Shown here piece by piece: positions 55,057-63,726 of a stretch of DNA of 64,000 nt. Position 1 is the first letter of the stretch; every line of letters begins with the position of its first letter. Source of the stretch: Pelodictyon luteolum DSM 273 (lineage in GTDB: Bacteria > Bacteroidota > Chlorobiia > Chlorobiales > Chlorobiaceae); NCBI RefSeq assembly GCF_000012485.1, contig NC_007512.1, positions 683,001 through 747,000 of the forward strand. The letters run 5' to 3'. The position numbers and the translations under genes were made by a program. The notes under the pieces are model-generated. The model saw only the letters and a program-made list of their open reading frames with translations. It made no database searches and was not told the origin of the DNA.

Positions 55057-56836
55057 GGTTTCCTTCAGGCTTGGTGCTGTTTTTGGTGTTATTGTCTTTC
55101 TGACGGTCATCGTCAGCTACCTGACGCTCGGCCGCCAGCTGCGCGAGGTGCTGCAGACGGGTATCGGCATGGAGCTCAAGCGCGAGCTTGCGCTGAACCG
55201 GGAGATGCTCAAGGGCGGGGCAGCCCGTGCAGACGTAGAGGCCGACCCCGACGGTTGGGCGGACCGCATCGGTTCCATTCTCGACTTACGGGTGACGCTC
55301 ATTGCAATCGATGGACGGGTCATCGGTGACTCATACATCGACCGGGACAAGCTCTCCCGCATCGAGAATCACGGCATGAGGCCTGAGGTAAAGGGGGCGC
55401 TGTCAGGCAGTTTCGGAGAGAATGCCCGCTACAGCCGGACCATCAAGGAACAGATGCTCTACATGGCTGTTCCCGTAGGCTCTCCCCGCCCGTTCGCCGT
55501 CCTGCGCTTTGCCAAGCCGCTCTACGACATCCGTCTGTTCGAGGCCGGTGTCCGCAAGGGGATAGAGCGCGGGCTCTTTTTCGCACTGCTCTTCTCCCTC
55601 GTGGTGGTGCTCCTTACCGCCTTTTTCATCGCCCGCCCGCTGCGGCGCATTGCCGAAACGGCAGAGAAGCGCGTTCATGGGGATTTCTCCGGGATTATTC
55701 CCTCGCACCGCCGTGATGAAATCGGCATGCTGGCCCGTGCCTGCAATTTCATGTCGGAAGAGATCCGGAAAATGAGCCGCAGTGAAGAGTGGTACCGGGC
55801 GGTGTTTTCCGGCATCCGTGAGGCGATTGTCGTTACCGATGCCGCCTGCGACATCATTCTTCTGAACCCTTCGGCATCCCGCATGTTCCGGCTCAGCGGC
55901 GCAATGTTCCAGTCGCGGCCGCTCACCATGCTTGGCGACAGCGGGCTTTGTGCACTCATCGAGGGTGTTCACCGGAGCCGTACCGCCGTCCTGAAGGAGG
56001 AACTGGCGGTGATGACGGTCAAGGGGGTGCGGACCATGCAGGTCAGTTCCATGCCGGTGGTTCGGGATGGGGAGTTCGACGGATCGGTGTTTGTGCTCAA
56101 CGATATCACCCGCCTCAGGAACCTCGAACGGATCCGGCGCGATTTTGTCTCCAGCGTGTCGCATGAGCTGCGCACCCCGCTCACCAGCATCAGGGGGTAC
56201 GCCGAAACCCTCCTTGACGGCGCCATGAATGATCCCGAACACGCCCAGGCGTTCCTGCGCATCATCCTGCAGGAGAGCGAGCAGCTTACCGCGCTCGTCA
56301 ACGATGTGCTTGATCTCTCGAAAATCGAGTCCGGGCGCATCGAGTATACGTACGGCCCGGTCGATCTCTCCAGGGTGGTTGAGCATTCCATGGAGATGCT
56401 CCGGCCTGCGTTCGAGAAAAAAGAGGTGAAGTTCGAACTGAGCATTCCGCCGGGCCTCCCTCCGGTTCAGGCAGACGAAGCCTATCTCGGCATTGTCATC
56501 CGCAACCTGCTGGACAATGCCGTCAAGTACGTCGATGCCGGTACCGGCAAAGTCCGCTTCCGTGCGTTCCGCACCGGCGACTCGGTCCAGTTCGACGTGG
56601 AGGATAACGGCAGCGGAATCGCGCATCAGGACCTCGAACGGATTTTCGAGCGGTTCTACCGCGTCGACAAGGCGCGTTCCCGCCAACTGGGCGGCACCGG
56701 CCTGGGTCTCTCCATCGTGAAGCATATTGTCCTTTCCCATAAGGGCGACATCAAGGTGCGTTCCCGCCTCAACCGCGGTTCGACCTTCAGCGTCACCCTC
56801 CCGATGGCCACTGATTTTTCAAACACAAGAACATGA
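55046..56836 (+). CDS. phoR: PhoR-like sensor histidine kinase
   Basis: 596 residues from ATG 55046. Two membrane helices (about 8-28 and 178-200) flank a periplasmic sensor domain; then HAMP ('ARPLRRIAETAEKRVHGDFS'), PAS ('SGIREAIVVTDAACDIILLN'), HisKA with the phospho-accepting His in 'FVSSVSHELRTPLTSIRGYA', and HATPase_c with 'NLLDNAVKYV' (N box) and 'GTGLGLSIVKHIV' (G2). Architecture as in PhoR/ResE/WalK. The periplasmic domain suggests an external signal. Confidence 0.9.
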   Translation: MQARVSFRLGAVFGVIVFLTVIVSYLTLGRQLREVLQTGIGMELKRELALNREMLKGGAARADVEADPDGWADRIGSILDLRVTLIAIDGRVIGDSYIDRDKLSRIENHGMRPEVKGALSGSFGENARYSRTIKEQMLYMAVPVGSPRPFAVLRFAKPLYDIRLFEAGVRKGIERGLFFALLFSLVVVLLTAFFIARPLRRIAETAEKRVHGDFSGIIPSHRRDEIGMLARACNFMSEEIRKMSRSEEWYRAVFSGIREAIVVTDAACDIILLNPSASRMFRLSGAMFQSRPLTMLGDSGLCALIEGVHRSRTAVLKEELAVMTVKGVRTMQVSSMPVVRDGEFDGSVFVLNDITRLRNLERIRRDFVSSVSHELRTPLTSIRGYAETLLDGAMNDPEHAQAFLRIILQESEQLTALVNDVLDLSKIESGRIEYTYGPVDLSRVVEHSMEMLRPAFEKKEVKFELSIPPGLPPVQADEAYLGIVIRNLLDNAVKYVDAGTGKVRFRAFRTGDSVQFDVEDNGSGIAHQDLERIFERFYRVDKARSRQLGGTGLGLSIVKHIVLSHKGDIKVRSRLNRGSTFSVTLPMATDFSNTRT

Positions 56837-58146
56837 TTCCATTGATGCAGCCACTCTTTGATTTTTTCTCTTCCTACGGTCTTGACGCCGGCCTCTCCGC
56901 CCTGTTCGCCACCCTTTCGGCCGTGGCCGTCGCCCTTCTTCTCATCATCGTTCTCGAACTCGGCTTCAAGCGGGTGCTTCTTGAAATGATAAGCGCCTTT
57001 GCCCTTAGGACGGTGACGACGTTCGACGATATCCTGGTCCGGCGCAACGTGTTTTCGGGGCTGGCACGGCTTCTGCCGCCGATTTTCCTGCACATCCTTT
57101 CCGATCCGCTCCTCCAGTACTACCCGGCGTTTGTGCCGTTCGTGAAGGACGCTGCCGTCCTCTACCTGACGGTTGCTCTTGTCATGCTGGTATTTTCCCT
57201 GCTTGATGCCCTGCAGGATTTTCTCTCAACCCGTCCTTCAGCCGCACGCCTTCCTGTGAAGAGCTTCATGCAGGTGCTGAAGGCGCTGGCCCTCGCAGTG
57301 GCTCTCGTTGTGGTGGTATCGAAGCTGATGGGCAAGTCTCCGGTGGTGTTCCTCAGCGGCCTTGGTGCATTCACGGCCGTGCTGCTGCTGGTGTTCAAGG
57401 ATTCGATTCTCGGCCTCGTAGCCGGCGTGCAGCTTTCGGCCAACAACCTTGTACGGGTCGGCGACTGGATCGAAATGCCCCAGTACGGGGCAGACGGTGA
57501 TGTTATCGATATTTCGCTTGTGACGGTGTCGGTGCAGAACTGGGACAAGACCATCAGTACCATTCCGGCCTATTCACTGATTTCCCAGGGCTTCAAGAAC
57601 TGGCGCGGGATGAGTGAGGGTGGGGGTCGGCGCATCAAGCGCTCGGTGCACATCGACATGAACAGCGTCCGTTTCTGCGACGAAGCGCTGCTCATGCAAC
57701 TCAGGGAAGTGCGCCTGCTGAAAGGCTACCTTGAGGAAAAGGAACGGGAGCTCAGCGAGTGGAACAGCAGGTTCCAGGACGGCACCGCCTCTCCGGTCAA
57801 CGCCCGCCGGCTCACCAACCTGGGTACGTTCCGTGCCTATCTTGCAGCCTACCTCAGGAGCCATCCCAATATCAACACATCCATGACCCTCATCATACGC
57901 CAGCTGCAGCCGACCGCCGGGGGCATTCCGATCGAGATTTACGTATTCTGCCGGGAAAAGGAGTGGGCGGTGTATGAAGGGGTGCAGGCCGACATCTTCG
58001 ACCATGTGCTGGCAGTGCTTCCATGGTTTGAGCTGCGGGTCTTCCAGAATCCCGGCGGGTACGACATCGAGCGCGCGGGGAGCCGTCTTGCCGGGGCCCT
58101 CAGTCCGGAAAGTCGTGGGGAGGGGGCGGCTTCAGGCTCTCTTTGA
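56833..58146 (+). CDS. MscS-family mechanosensitive channel
   Basis: 437 residues. Several N-terminal membrane helices precede the MscS core: pore helix region 'AVLLLVFKDSILGLVAGVQL', then the cytosolic beta domain 'NLVRVGDWIEMPQYGADGDV' and 'IDISLVTVSVQNWDKTISTI'. The long C-terminal part resembles the YbdG/MscM subgroup. It opens under membrane tension to release solutes. The start overlaps phoR by ATGA, so it is expressed with the two-component system. Confidence 0.92.
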   Translation: MIPLMQPLFDFFSSYGLDAGLSALFATLSAVAVALLLIIVLELGFKRVLLEMISAFALRTVTTFDDILVRRNVFSGLARLLPPIFLHILSDPLLQYYPAFVPFVKDAAVLYLTVALVMLVFSLLDALQDFLSTRPSAARLPVKSFMQVLKALALAVALVVVVSKLMGKSPVVFLSGLGAFTAVLLLVFKDSILGLVAGVQLSANNLVRVGDWIEMPQYGADGDVIDISLVTVSVQNWDKTISTIPAYSLISQGFKNWRGMSEGGGRRIKRSVHIDMNSVRFCDEALLMQLREVRLLKGYLEEKERELSEWNSRFQDGTASPVNARRLTNLGTFRAYLAAYLRSHPNINTSMTLIIRQLQPTAGGIPIEIYVFCREKEWAVYEGVQADIFDHVLAVLPWFELRVFQNPGGYDIERAGSRLAGALSPESRGEGAASGSL

Positions 58147-58644
58147 CTCCATGGCGTCCCGGTGTTCCCGGATGATCTGCAGGTGCAGCGGTATGCGCAC
58201 TTCCGGCATCCGCTCAACGGGGTAGAATCCGGCTTCGAACACCTCGTGGTTGATCCGGATATCCTCATGCGAGGCTGTGACGGCGTAGGCGACGGCGAGC
58301 AGCGAGCCGTACATGGTGCTTTCGCGGTGGTAGACGCCGATGAGGCGTTCGACCCTTCCCTCAAGTGAGGTTTCCTCCTTCAGCTCCCGCAGGCACCCCT
58401 CTTCGGGGTGCTCTCCCGATTCCAGGAACCCGCCCGGCAGCGCCCATTCGTTGAAGGCCGGTTCGTGTGCCCTGCGTATGAGCAGGAGTTCCCCCTGCGC
58501 GTTCAGGGTGCAGGCTATCGCTACCGGAAGCGGGTTGCTGTAGTGTATCCATCCGCATTCCAGGCAGACCATGCGCTGGCGCCCTTCAAGGAATGACGGG
58601 GCGAGTTCTTTGCCGCAGATCGGGCAGTAAGCATAGGGCTTCAT
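58132..58644 (-). CDS. Nudix hydrolase with N-terminal zinc ribbon
   Basis: 170 residues. Zinc ribbon: 'YCPICGKELAP' and 'MVCLECGWIHYSNP' (C-x2-C...C-x2-C). Nudix box 'GGFLESGEHPEEGCLRELKE' and the following 'ETSLEG' give G-x5-E-x7-R-E-x2-E-E-x-G with Ser-Leu in place of the last G-U. It hydrolyses a nucleoside diphosphate linked to another group; the zinc ribbon recalls NudC (NADH pyrophosphatase), but the length is shorter and specificity is unknown. It overlaps the 3' end of the channel gene by 15 bases, convergently. Confidence 0.9.
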   Translation of the reverse strand: MKPYAYCPICGKELAPSFLEGRQRMVCLECGWIHYSNPLPVAIACTLNAQGELLLIRRAHEPAFNEWALPGGFLESGEHPEEGCLRELKEETSLEGRVERLIGVYHRESTMYGSLLAVAYAVTASHEDIRINHEVFEAGFYPVERMPEVRIPLHLQIIREHRDAMESKRA

Positions 58645-58742
58645 CGTATAAGTGTCAGTGGTTCGGCGGGGAAACTATTTACCCCGCATCCCGATTCTTC
58701 CAGTATAAATCATGCATTCTTAAACAGCAAGAGACAGTACAT

Positions 58743-59213
58743 ATGACATTGCTAGAACCAGGCACTCCGGCTCCCCCTCTGTATGGCAGGGACCAGGACG
58801 GCAGAGAAGTGAAGCTTGAGGAGTATCTCGGAAAGAAGGTACTCATTTATTTTTATCCCAAGGACGATACGCCCGGCTGTACGGCCGAAGCTTGTGCTTT
58901 TCGTGATAATTTGCCTAACTTTAACACAGTAGGGGTGGAGGTCATCGGGGTCAGTGTCGATCCCCAGGCCCGCCACCGGAAGTTTGTCGACAAGTACAGC
59001 CTGCCTTTCCGGCTCCTTGCCGACGAGGAGAAAAAGACGGTCGAGGCTTATGGGGTCTGGGGACAGAAGAAGTTCATGGGCAGGGAGTACATGGGTACCT
59101 CCAGGGTCTCGTATCTTGTCGACGAACAGGGACGAATCGAGAAAGTCTGGCCGAAGGTGAAGGCTGCGGATCATCCGCTGGAAGTGCTCGAGTGGCTGGA
59201 AACGAAACACTGA
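58743..59213 (+). CDS. bcp: Peroxiredoxin Bcp (thiol peroxidase)
   Basis: 156 residues from ATG 58743. AhpC/TSA fold with 'YPKDDTPGCTAEACAFRDN': the first Cys is peroxidatic and the second, five residues on, is the resolving Cys typical of atypical 2-Cys Bcp. It reduces peroxides with thioredoxin. The upstream open frame (to 58593) is not part of the protein. Confidence 0.93.
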   Translation: MTLLEPGTPAPPLYGRDQDGREVKLEEYLGKKVLIYFYPKDDTPGCTAEACAFRDNLPNFNTVGVEVIGVSVDPQARHRKFVDKYSLPFRLLADEEKKTVEAYGVWGQKKFMGREYMGTSRVSYLVDEQGRIEKVWPKVKAADHPLEVLEWLETKH

Positions 59214-59225
59214 GGTATGTGAGGG

Positions 59226-59795
59226 ATGGGTGTGTTCAATGAATATAAACGGCTTGCGGCCGGCAAACTGCTGATCGCTTCGGCAAATCTGCTGGAATCC
59301 AATTTCAAGCGGACGGTGCTCATGATGTGCGAGCATAACCCCCAGGGGTCGCTGGGCTTCATCCTCAACCGGCCGATGGAGTTCCAGGTGCGGGAGGCCG
59401 TTGCCGGTTTTGACGAAGTCGACGAGCCGCTGCACATGGGCGGACCGGTGCAGTCCAACACGGTGCACTTCCTGCACATGCGCGGCGACCTCATTGACGG
59501 TTCGGAGCAGATCCTTCCGGGGCTCTACTGGGGCGGTGACCGCGAGGAACTCGGCTATCTGCTCAATACCGGGGTTTTGAAGCCATCAGAAATCCGTTTC
59601 TTTCTCGGCTATGCCGGGTGGAGTGCCGGGCAGCTCGAGGCGGAGTTCGAAGAGGGGTCGTGGTACACGGCCGATGCGACACCTGCAATGGTATTCAGCG
59701 GTGAGTACGAGAGGATGTGGAGCCGCACGGTGCGCTCGAAAGGAGGGGAGTACCAGTTGATTGCCAACTCGCCTGAATTGCCGGGACTGAACTGA
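59226..59795 (+). CDS. YqgE/AlgH family protein (UPF0301)
   Basis: 189 residues. 'GKLLIASANLLESNFKRTVL', 'NPQGSLGFILNRPM', 'GGPVQSNTVHFLHM' and 'RFFLGYAGWSAGQLEAE' follow the family along its whole length. Members form small homologous domains of unknown biochemical role. It starts 12 bases after bcp and is probably co-transcribed. Confidence 0.92.
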   Translation: MGVFNEYKRLAAGKLLIASANLLESNFKRTVLMMCEHNPQGSLGFILNRPMEFQVREAVAGFDEVDEPLHMGGPVQSNTVHFLHMRGDLIDGSEQILPGLYWGGDREELGYLLNTGVLKPSEIRFFLGYAGWSAGQLEAEFEEGSWYTADATPAMVFSGEYERMWSRTVRSKGGEYQLIANSPELPGLN

Positions 59796-59826
59796 GCCCG
59801 GCGTGCCTTCTCTGTGTGTGGGGGGG

Positions 59827-59919
59827 CTACCCTCCGAAGATGACGAGCAGCACGATGGCTGCCAGCCATGAAATGACTCCCCACAGGAGGACTTTCTTTC
59901 CGTCGAGCTTTTTCAGCAT
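59827..59919 (-). CDS. Small single-pass membrane protein, 30 residues
   Basis: ATG 59919 to TAG 59827: basic N-terminus 'MLKKLDGKKV' followed by one continuous hydrophobic helix 'LLWGVISWLAAIVLLVIFGG'. The positive-inside pattern and clean end argue for a real small protein. No strong ribosome site is visible. Convergent with yqgE, 31 bases away. Function unknown. Confidence 0.5.
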   Translation of the reverse strand: MLKKLDGKKVLLWGVISWLAAIVLLVIFGG

Positions 59920-59945
59920 GGGGAACGCTTGCCTGGTTATTGCTG

Positions 59946-59974
59946 TTGTTAGTGTTGACTGAAAAGTATATATA
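59946..59974 (+). promoter_or_regulatory. ssrA: Candidate promoter of ssrA
   Basis: TTGTTA-17 bases-TATATA matches a sigma-70-type promoter and would start transcription about 30 bases ahead of mature tmRNA. Position and spacing are good, the -35 only moderate. Confidence 0.35.
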
Positions 59975-60010
59975 CCATTGCCGAAAGGCAAGATGTTCTT
60001 TGATTTTACT

Positions 60011-60410
60011 GGGGATGACAGGCTTTCGACAGGGCAGGTGTAAGATAGAGTTGCACTCCGAGTTTCAGCATGGATGGACTCGTTAAAGAAGTCTATGCAA
60101 ACAATACATGCAGACGATTATTCGTATGCAATGGCTGCCTGATTAGCAAAAGTTAATTAATCAGCCATCGTCCTGCGGCCGAGGCGCTTACTCTGAAACC
60201 GCAGGATGGCATAATCGCGCTTGAGCTTCAGCTCGCGCAAGTAAGCCCCGTCTGTTTTCGCCCGAAGGGGCAGGCGGGTATCAATTCGGGCTAGCGGAAC
60301 GGCCTTTGCCGGTGCAGTTCCGGCCCGCGAAACTCCGAGCACCGGAGATGAGTGTGGTGGCTTTATCGAGCAATGTTCTGGACCCGGGTTCGACTCCCGG
60401 CATCTCCACC
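60011..60410 (+). ncRNA. ssrA: Transfer-messenger RNA (tmRNA)
   Basis: Begins GGGGATGACAGGCTTTCGAC and ends with the tRNA-like T-arm GACCCGGGTTCGACTCCCGG and acceptor CATCTCC-A, which pairs with the 5' GGGGATG. The tag frame runs 60110-60142, from the GCA resume codon to TGA, and encodes ADDYSYAMAA, the tag known for green sulfur bacteria. The 3' CCA is not fully encoded. It rescues stalled ribosomes with SmpB. Its 3' end is a classic integration site for mobile islands, and mobile DNA does follow here. Confidence 0.97.
60110..60142 (+). other. ssrA: tmRNA tag-peptide reading frame
   Basis: Ten codons, GCA GAC GAT TAT TCG TAT GCA ATG GCT GCC, then TGA. The peptide ends in the hydrophobic Ala-Met-Ala-Ala that directs ClpXP-type degradation of tagged proteins. 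Confidence 0.93.
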
Positions 60411-60438
60411 CGTTACATGTCCCTGGTTTTACCGACAA

Positions 60439-60481
60439 ACCCCCAAGACGCCTTATTCTATAAGCGTCTTGGGGGTTTTCT
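60439..60481 (+). terminator. Intrinsic terminator of ssrA
   Basis: ACCCCCAAGACGC...GCGTCTTGGGGGT is a 13-base-pair stem followed by TTTTCTCG, 30 bases after the tmRNA 3' end. Confidence 0.85.
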
Positions 60482-60556
60482 CGTTCCTGCTCTTCCCTCC
60501 GTGTGCCACCTTTTCTGTTGGTGTTCCAATCTTTTTGGGTACCAATGCCTAAGATA

Positions 60557-62193
60557 GGGCTTGCTGAATAATAGTTAAATCATTTTATGGTAATGAATTA
60601 AACGGTATTTTTCGTATCTTGAGTGCAAGGAAAAACCTGAAAAAGCCTCAAAAACCCTGCACCTCGATACCGCCGATTCATGTACCAGCCGAAGTTTCAG
60701 CAGCTCACGTTCGAAAATTTCCATCTGCCGTTTGGCGGTAAACTCGATCCGGAAAACCGGTGGGTGAAGCTCGCTGACGTAATTCCCTGGCACGTCGCCG
60801 AGACGATGTATGCCAAAAACTTCCTGTCGAAACGAGGCGCTCCTGCACTCACGGTCCGCATGGCGCTGGGGTCCTTGATCATCAAGGAGAAACTCGGCCT
60901 TTCGGATATCGAAACGGTCGAACAGATCAAGGAGAACCCGTATCTCCAGTTCTTTCATCGGTCTTGAAACGTACCAGCAAGCTGCGCCCTTCGATTCCTC
61001 GATGCTGACCCATTTCCGGAAACGGCTGAAGCATACCGATCTCGGTGCGCTGCAGGAGGAGCTCCTGCAGCGACACCTGGCTGAAGAGCGAAAGAGGGCG
61101 GAGGACAGGGGAGAGAACAACGATGGTGACGAAGACGGAAACGATGGCCCTGCCAACAAAGGCAAGCTCATCGTCGATGCCACCTGTGCACCGGCAGACA
61201 TAGCCTATCCGACGGATATCGGGCTCTTGAACGACGCCCGGGAGAAGACCGAGCGGATCATCGATAAGCTGTGCGAGATGCACCCGGAAGGGGTCGCGAA
61301 ACCAAGGATGTCCCGCCGGACGGCAAGGAAGGACTTCCTTGCTGTCGGCATGAAGAAGAGCCTGTCGAGAAAGGCGCTCCGCAAAGGCCTACGCAAGCAG
61401 CTGAGTTATCTCAGGAGGAACCTGCAGTACATCGGCGGCCTGTCCGCCTCGGTTCCGCTGACGGTCCTCTCGAAGCACCTGTATCGCGACCTGCTGGTGA
61501 TCGACGAACTGTACCGGCAGCAGCTGGAAATGTACAAGACCGAGAAGAAGAGCATCAGCGACCGGATCGTCAGCATCAGCCAGCCGCATGTCAGACCGAT
61601 CGTACGGGGCAAGGCCGCAGCCAAAACGGAGTTCGGGATGAAACTCTCCATCAGCGTCGTCGATGGCATCAGCATGCCGGAGAGGATGAGCTGGAACGCC
61701 TACAACGAAGGGTGCGACCTGGTAAGGGATATCGAGCGGTACCGCGAGCGATACGGTCACTATCCCGAATCGGTCCATGCCGACAAGATCTACCGGACGC
61801 TGGCCAACAGGATGTGGTGCAAAGAACGAGGAATCAGGCTGAGCGGCGTGCCGCTCGGGCGGCCGCCGAAGGACGTTGAGAAGGACCGGGCCCGCCGTCG
61901 GCAGATCAGGGAAGACGAAGGAGTCCGGAACGCAGTCGAAGGTAAATTCGGCCAAGCGAAGCGTCGGTACGGACTGGCCCGGGTGATGGCAAGGTTGGCT
62001 GAAAGCAGTCTCTGCGTGGTCTCGATCACGTTCCTCGTGATGAATCTGGATCGGCTGCTCGCCGCTCCTTTTTTGCGCCTGTTCGAATGGCTCCTTTTGG
62101 AGCTTGACGTAATCAGAAATTTGTTCAAGTGGTCATCTTCCCGAGCGGCGATTGAGTGCCGCTCGGCGATGACTTGAATTCTTCAGCAAACCC
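60557..62193 (+). mobile_element. Insertion sequence with frameshifted IS5/IS1182-like transposase
   Basis: Imperfect terminal inverted repeats: GGGCTTGCTGAATAAT at 60557-60572 and, inverted, GGGTTTGCTGAAGAAT at 62178-62193. Between them lie two parts of one transposase in different frames. No clear target duplication was found next to the ends. Inserted between the ssrA terminator and an hsdS remnant, whose reading frame it cuts. Confidence 0.8.
60680..62177 (+). pseudogene. Transposase, IS1182/IS5-like (DDE), frameshifted
   Basis: The first part (60680-60967, 95 residues) has the family N-terminus 'QQLTFENFHLPFGGKLDPEN' and 'GSLIIKEKLGLSDIETVEQI'; the second (about 60940-62177) contains 'GKLIVDATCAPADIAYPTDI' with the first catalytic Asp, 'ESVHADKIYRTLANRMWC' with the second, and 'EDEGVRNAVEGKFGQAKRRY' with the catalytic Glu. 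An extra T near 60955 changes the expected 'QFFIGLE' to a stop. A +1 shift would restore the full protein, and programmed +1 shifts are uncommon in such IS, so it is probably a disabling mutation. Confidence 0.82.
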
Positions 62194-62304
62194 AAATTAG
62201 ACGGTATTGATCACACCCTTGCTGGTCCCGGCAGGCAGGTCCGGCACGACAAAGGCGGTGTCGAAGTGCTGTTCCAGCAGTTGGGCAGCCTACCTATTCA
62301 TCGC
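62194..62304 (-). pseudogene. hsdS: 5' fragment of a type I restriction specificity gene (hsdS)
   Basis: Overlapping the end of rhuM, ATG 62304 reads M-N-R, then TAG, then 'AAQLLEQHFDTAFVVPDLPA', the typical HsdS N-terminus ('LLxQHFDTAFxAPDG'). About 14 codons later the frame runs into the IS end. Both the stop and the insertion destroy the gene. Only the N-terminal helix before the first target-recognition domain is left. Confidence 0.65.
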
Positions 62305-63352
62305 CGCCCTCCGGTTTCTGAATGGCCTCGATCTGTTTCAGCATCCGGTCGAAGTCGCTCTCAAACAGCCGGTCCTGGACGATGCGGTATTTCTCGAACT
62401 CGCTTTCAGAATGGGCCCTGGCGATCTCGGCCGTGACCTTGCCTGCATCCTGCAAAATTTTACGATCGGTGGCTTCAATAAACTTGTCCAGACGGATTTC
62501 CCAGTCCTGCATGGTCATGGGTATCCTGCGCAGGGCCATGTCCTCGGCCACATCCAGATAGGCGTTGACCAGCCGGGACAGTTGCGTCATCTCATCTTCG
62601 GTCAGGTAGTTCTTGGCCACGCTGACATCGAACTTCTGGCTTTTCCCTTTCGGGGCATCCGTCCAGGTGGTCAGCCCCATGTGCTGCTTCTCGGCGTCGG
62701 CGCGGTTGACGATGACCTCCGCCGCCGTCTGGCCGTGGATGGCCCAATGGAGTTTGTTCTGCACGGTGGCGAAGAAGCGCTTGGTGGCCTGGGCGGTGAC
62801 GTCGTAGTCGATGGCGGTGGCGTAGATGTCAGTGATCTTCTGATAGAACTTGCGCTCGGAGAGACGAATCTCGCGGACGCGCTGCAACTGCTCTTCAAAA
62901 TATTGTTTCGTCAGGATGGAGCCTCCGGCCTTGATGCGCTCGTCGTCCATCACGTAGGCCTTAATGGTGTACTCGTCGATGATGGTCGTAGCCCACTTGC
63001 GGAACTGCACGGCGCGCTCGGAGTTGACCTTGTAGCCCACGGCGATGATGGCGGGAAGCTTGTAGTGCAGGGTGTTGTAGTTTTTGCCGTCTGCGGCAGT
63101 TATTCGAAAATTTCGAATAACTGAATCCTCCTGCAACTCACTGTCTGAAAACACCTTTTTCAGGTGGTAGTTGATAGTGTGGGTCTCAACATCGTAAAGC
63201 ACACCCATCATTTTCTGGGTCAGCCAGATGCTTTCGTCGGCATACACCGCTTCGACACCACCGCTGCCGCTGGCCGCGACAAAGGTCAGGTATTCCGCCG
63301 CCGAAGAGCGAACGATAGATACTTCCTTGCCGGTCTTTTTCTTCCTGCTCAA
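62294..63352 (-). CDS. RhuM-family protein
   Basis: 352 residues. The N-terminal half is the RhuM/Fic-like domain: 'VEAVYADESIWLTQKMMGVL', 'VETHTINYHLKKVFSDSELQ', 'YKLPAIIAVGYKVNSERAVQ' and 'FRKWATTIIDEYTIKAYVMD'; the rest is helical. RhuM was named in a Salmonella pathogenicity island but most copies sit within type I restriction loci, as here; biochemical function unknown. The start is TTG 63352, overlapping the TGA of a 47-residue gene and preceded by a G-rich ribosome site, so it is translationally coupled. The gene looks intact. Confidence 0.85.
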   Translation of the reverse strand: MSRKKKTGKEVSIVRSSAAEYLTFVAASGSGGVEAVYADESIWLTQKMMGVLYDVETHTINYHLKKVFSDSELQEDSVIRNFRITAADGKNYNTLHYKLPAIIAVGYKVNSERAVQFRKWATTIIDEYTIKAYVMDDERIKAGGSILTKQYFEEQLQRVREIRLSERKFYQKITDIYATAIDYDVTAQATKRFFATVQNKLHWAIHGQTAAEVIVNRADAEKQHMGLTTWTDAPKGKSQKFDVSVAKNYLTEDEMTQLSRLVNAYLDVAEDMALRRIPMTMQDWEIRLDKFIEATDRKILQDAGKVTAEIARAHSESEFEKYRIVQDRLFESDFDRMLKQIEAIQKPEGGDE

Positions 63353-63492
63353 GCCTTCCCCCCCAGGCAGGCCATCAACTCGGCCTTCAAGGCTGCCTGT
63401 GCCGCTTCGAGCTGGTGGACGACCTGCTGGTACTCAACCATCGGCCCTTCAGGGTCGCGGTGGTTGGAGCTGTAGCATTTCCTTTTGGTCAT
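63349..63492 (-). CDS. Small protein coupled to rhuM, 47 residues
   Basis: ATG 63492 to TGA 63349. 'MTKRKCYSSNHRDPEG' is followed by an amphipathic helix, 'VEYQQVVHQLEAAQAALKAE'. The stop overlaps the TTG start of rhuM in TTGA. Not recognised; could be a small partner of RhuM or the tail of a longer ancestral gene. The upstream 60 bases hold no obvious promoter. Confidence 0.5.
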   Translation of the reverse strand: MTKRKCYSSNHRDPEGPMVEYQQVVHQLEAAQAALKAELMACLGGKA

Positions 63493-63549
63493 TTAATTGT
63501 TTCTTTTTTGAGCAAGTTACCAACTTAAACAGCTGTCTAAAAATCGGGG

Positions 63550-63726
63550 GCCACTATAGTTTCCAACTATGTCGATGGCAAGGATCCCCGTGAAGTGATT
63601 GATATTGCAAAGCTCAATGCTGAGCTGAAAACCACCGTCGCCAGGATTAACCAGCTGCGCTCGGACATTGATACCATTGTTTCAGAGATTGAAGGAGGTG
63701 ACGAAAATGATTCGTCGCGTCTTTAA
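63550..63726 (+). pseudogene. hsdM: 3' fragment of a type I restriction methylase gene (hsdM)
   Basis: Plus-strand frame from about 63550 to TAA 63724: '[20 protein letters not shown]' and '[20 protein letters not shown]' match the C-terminal coiled coil of HsdM. The N-terminal and catalytic (NPPF) parts are missing; the preceding 60 bases do not continue the homology. Thus a deletion or rearrangement removed most of hsdM. It lies back to back with the minus-strand rhuM unit. Confidence 0.75.

Noticed and set aside
60955-61001. Programmed frameshift joining two transposase reading frames
   Set aside because: A +1 shift would be needed, while known IS programmed shifts are mainly -1 on A-rich slippery heptamers; no such heptamer or stimulatory hairpin is evident. 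Held as a mutation unless other copies share it.
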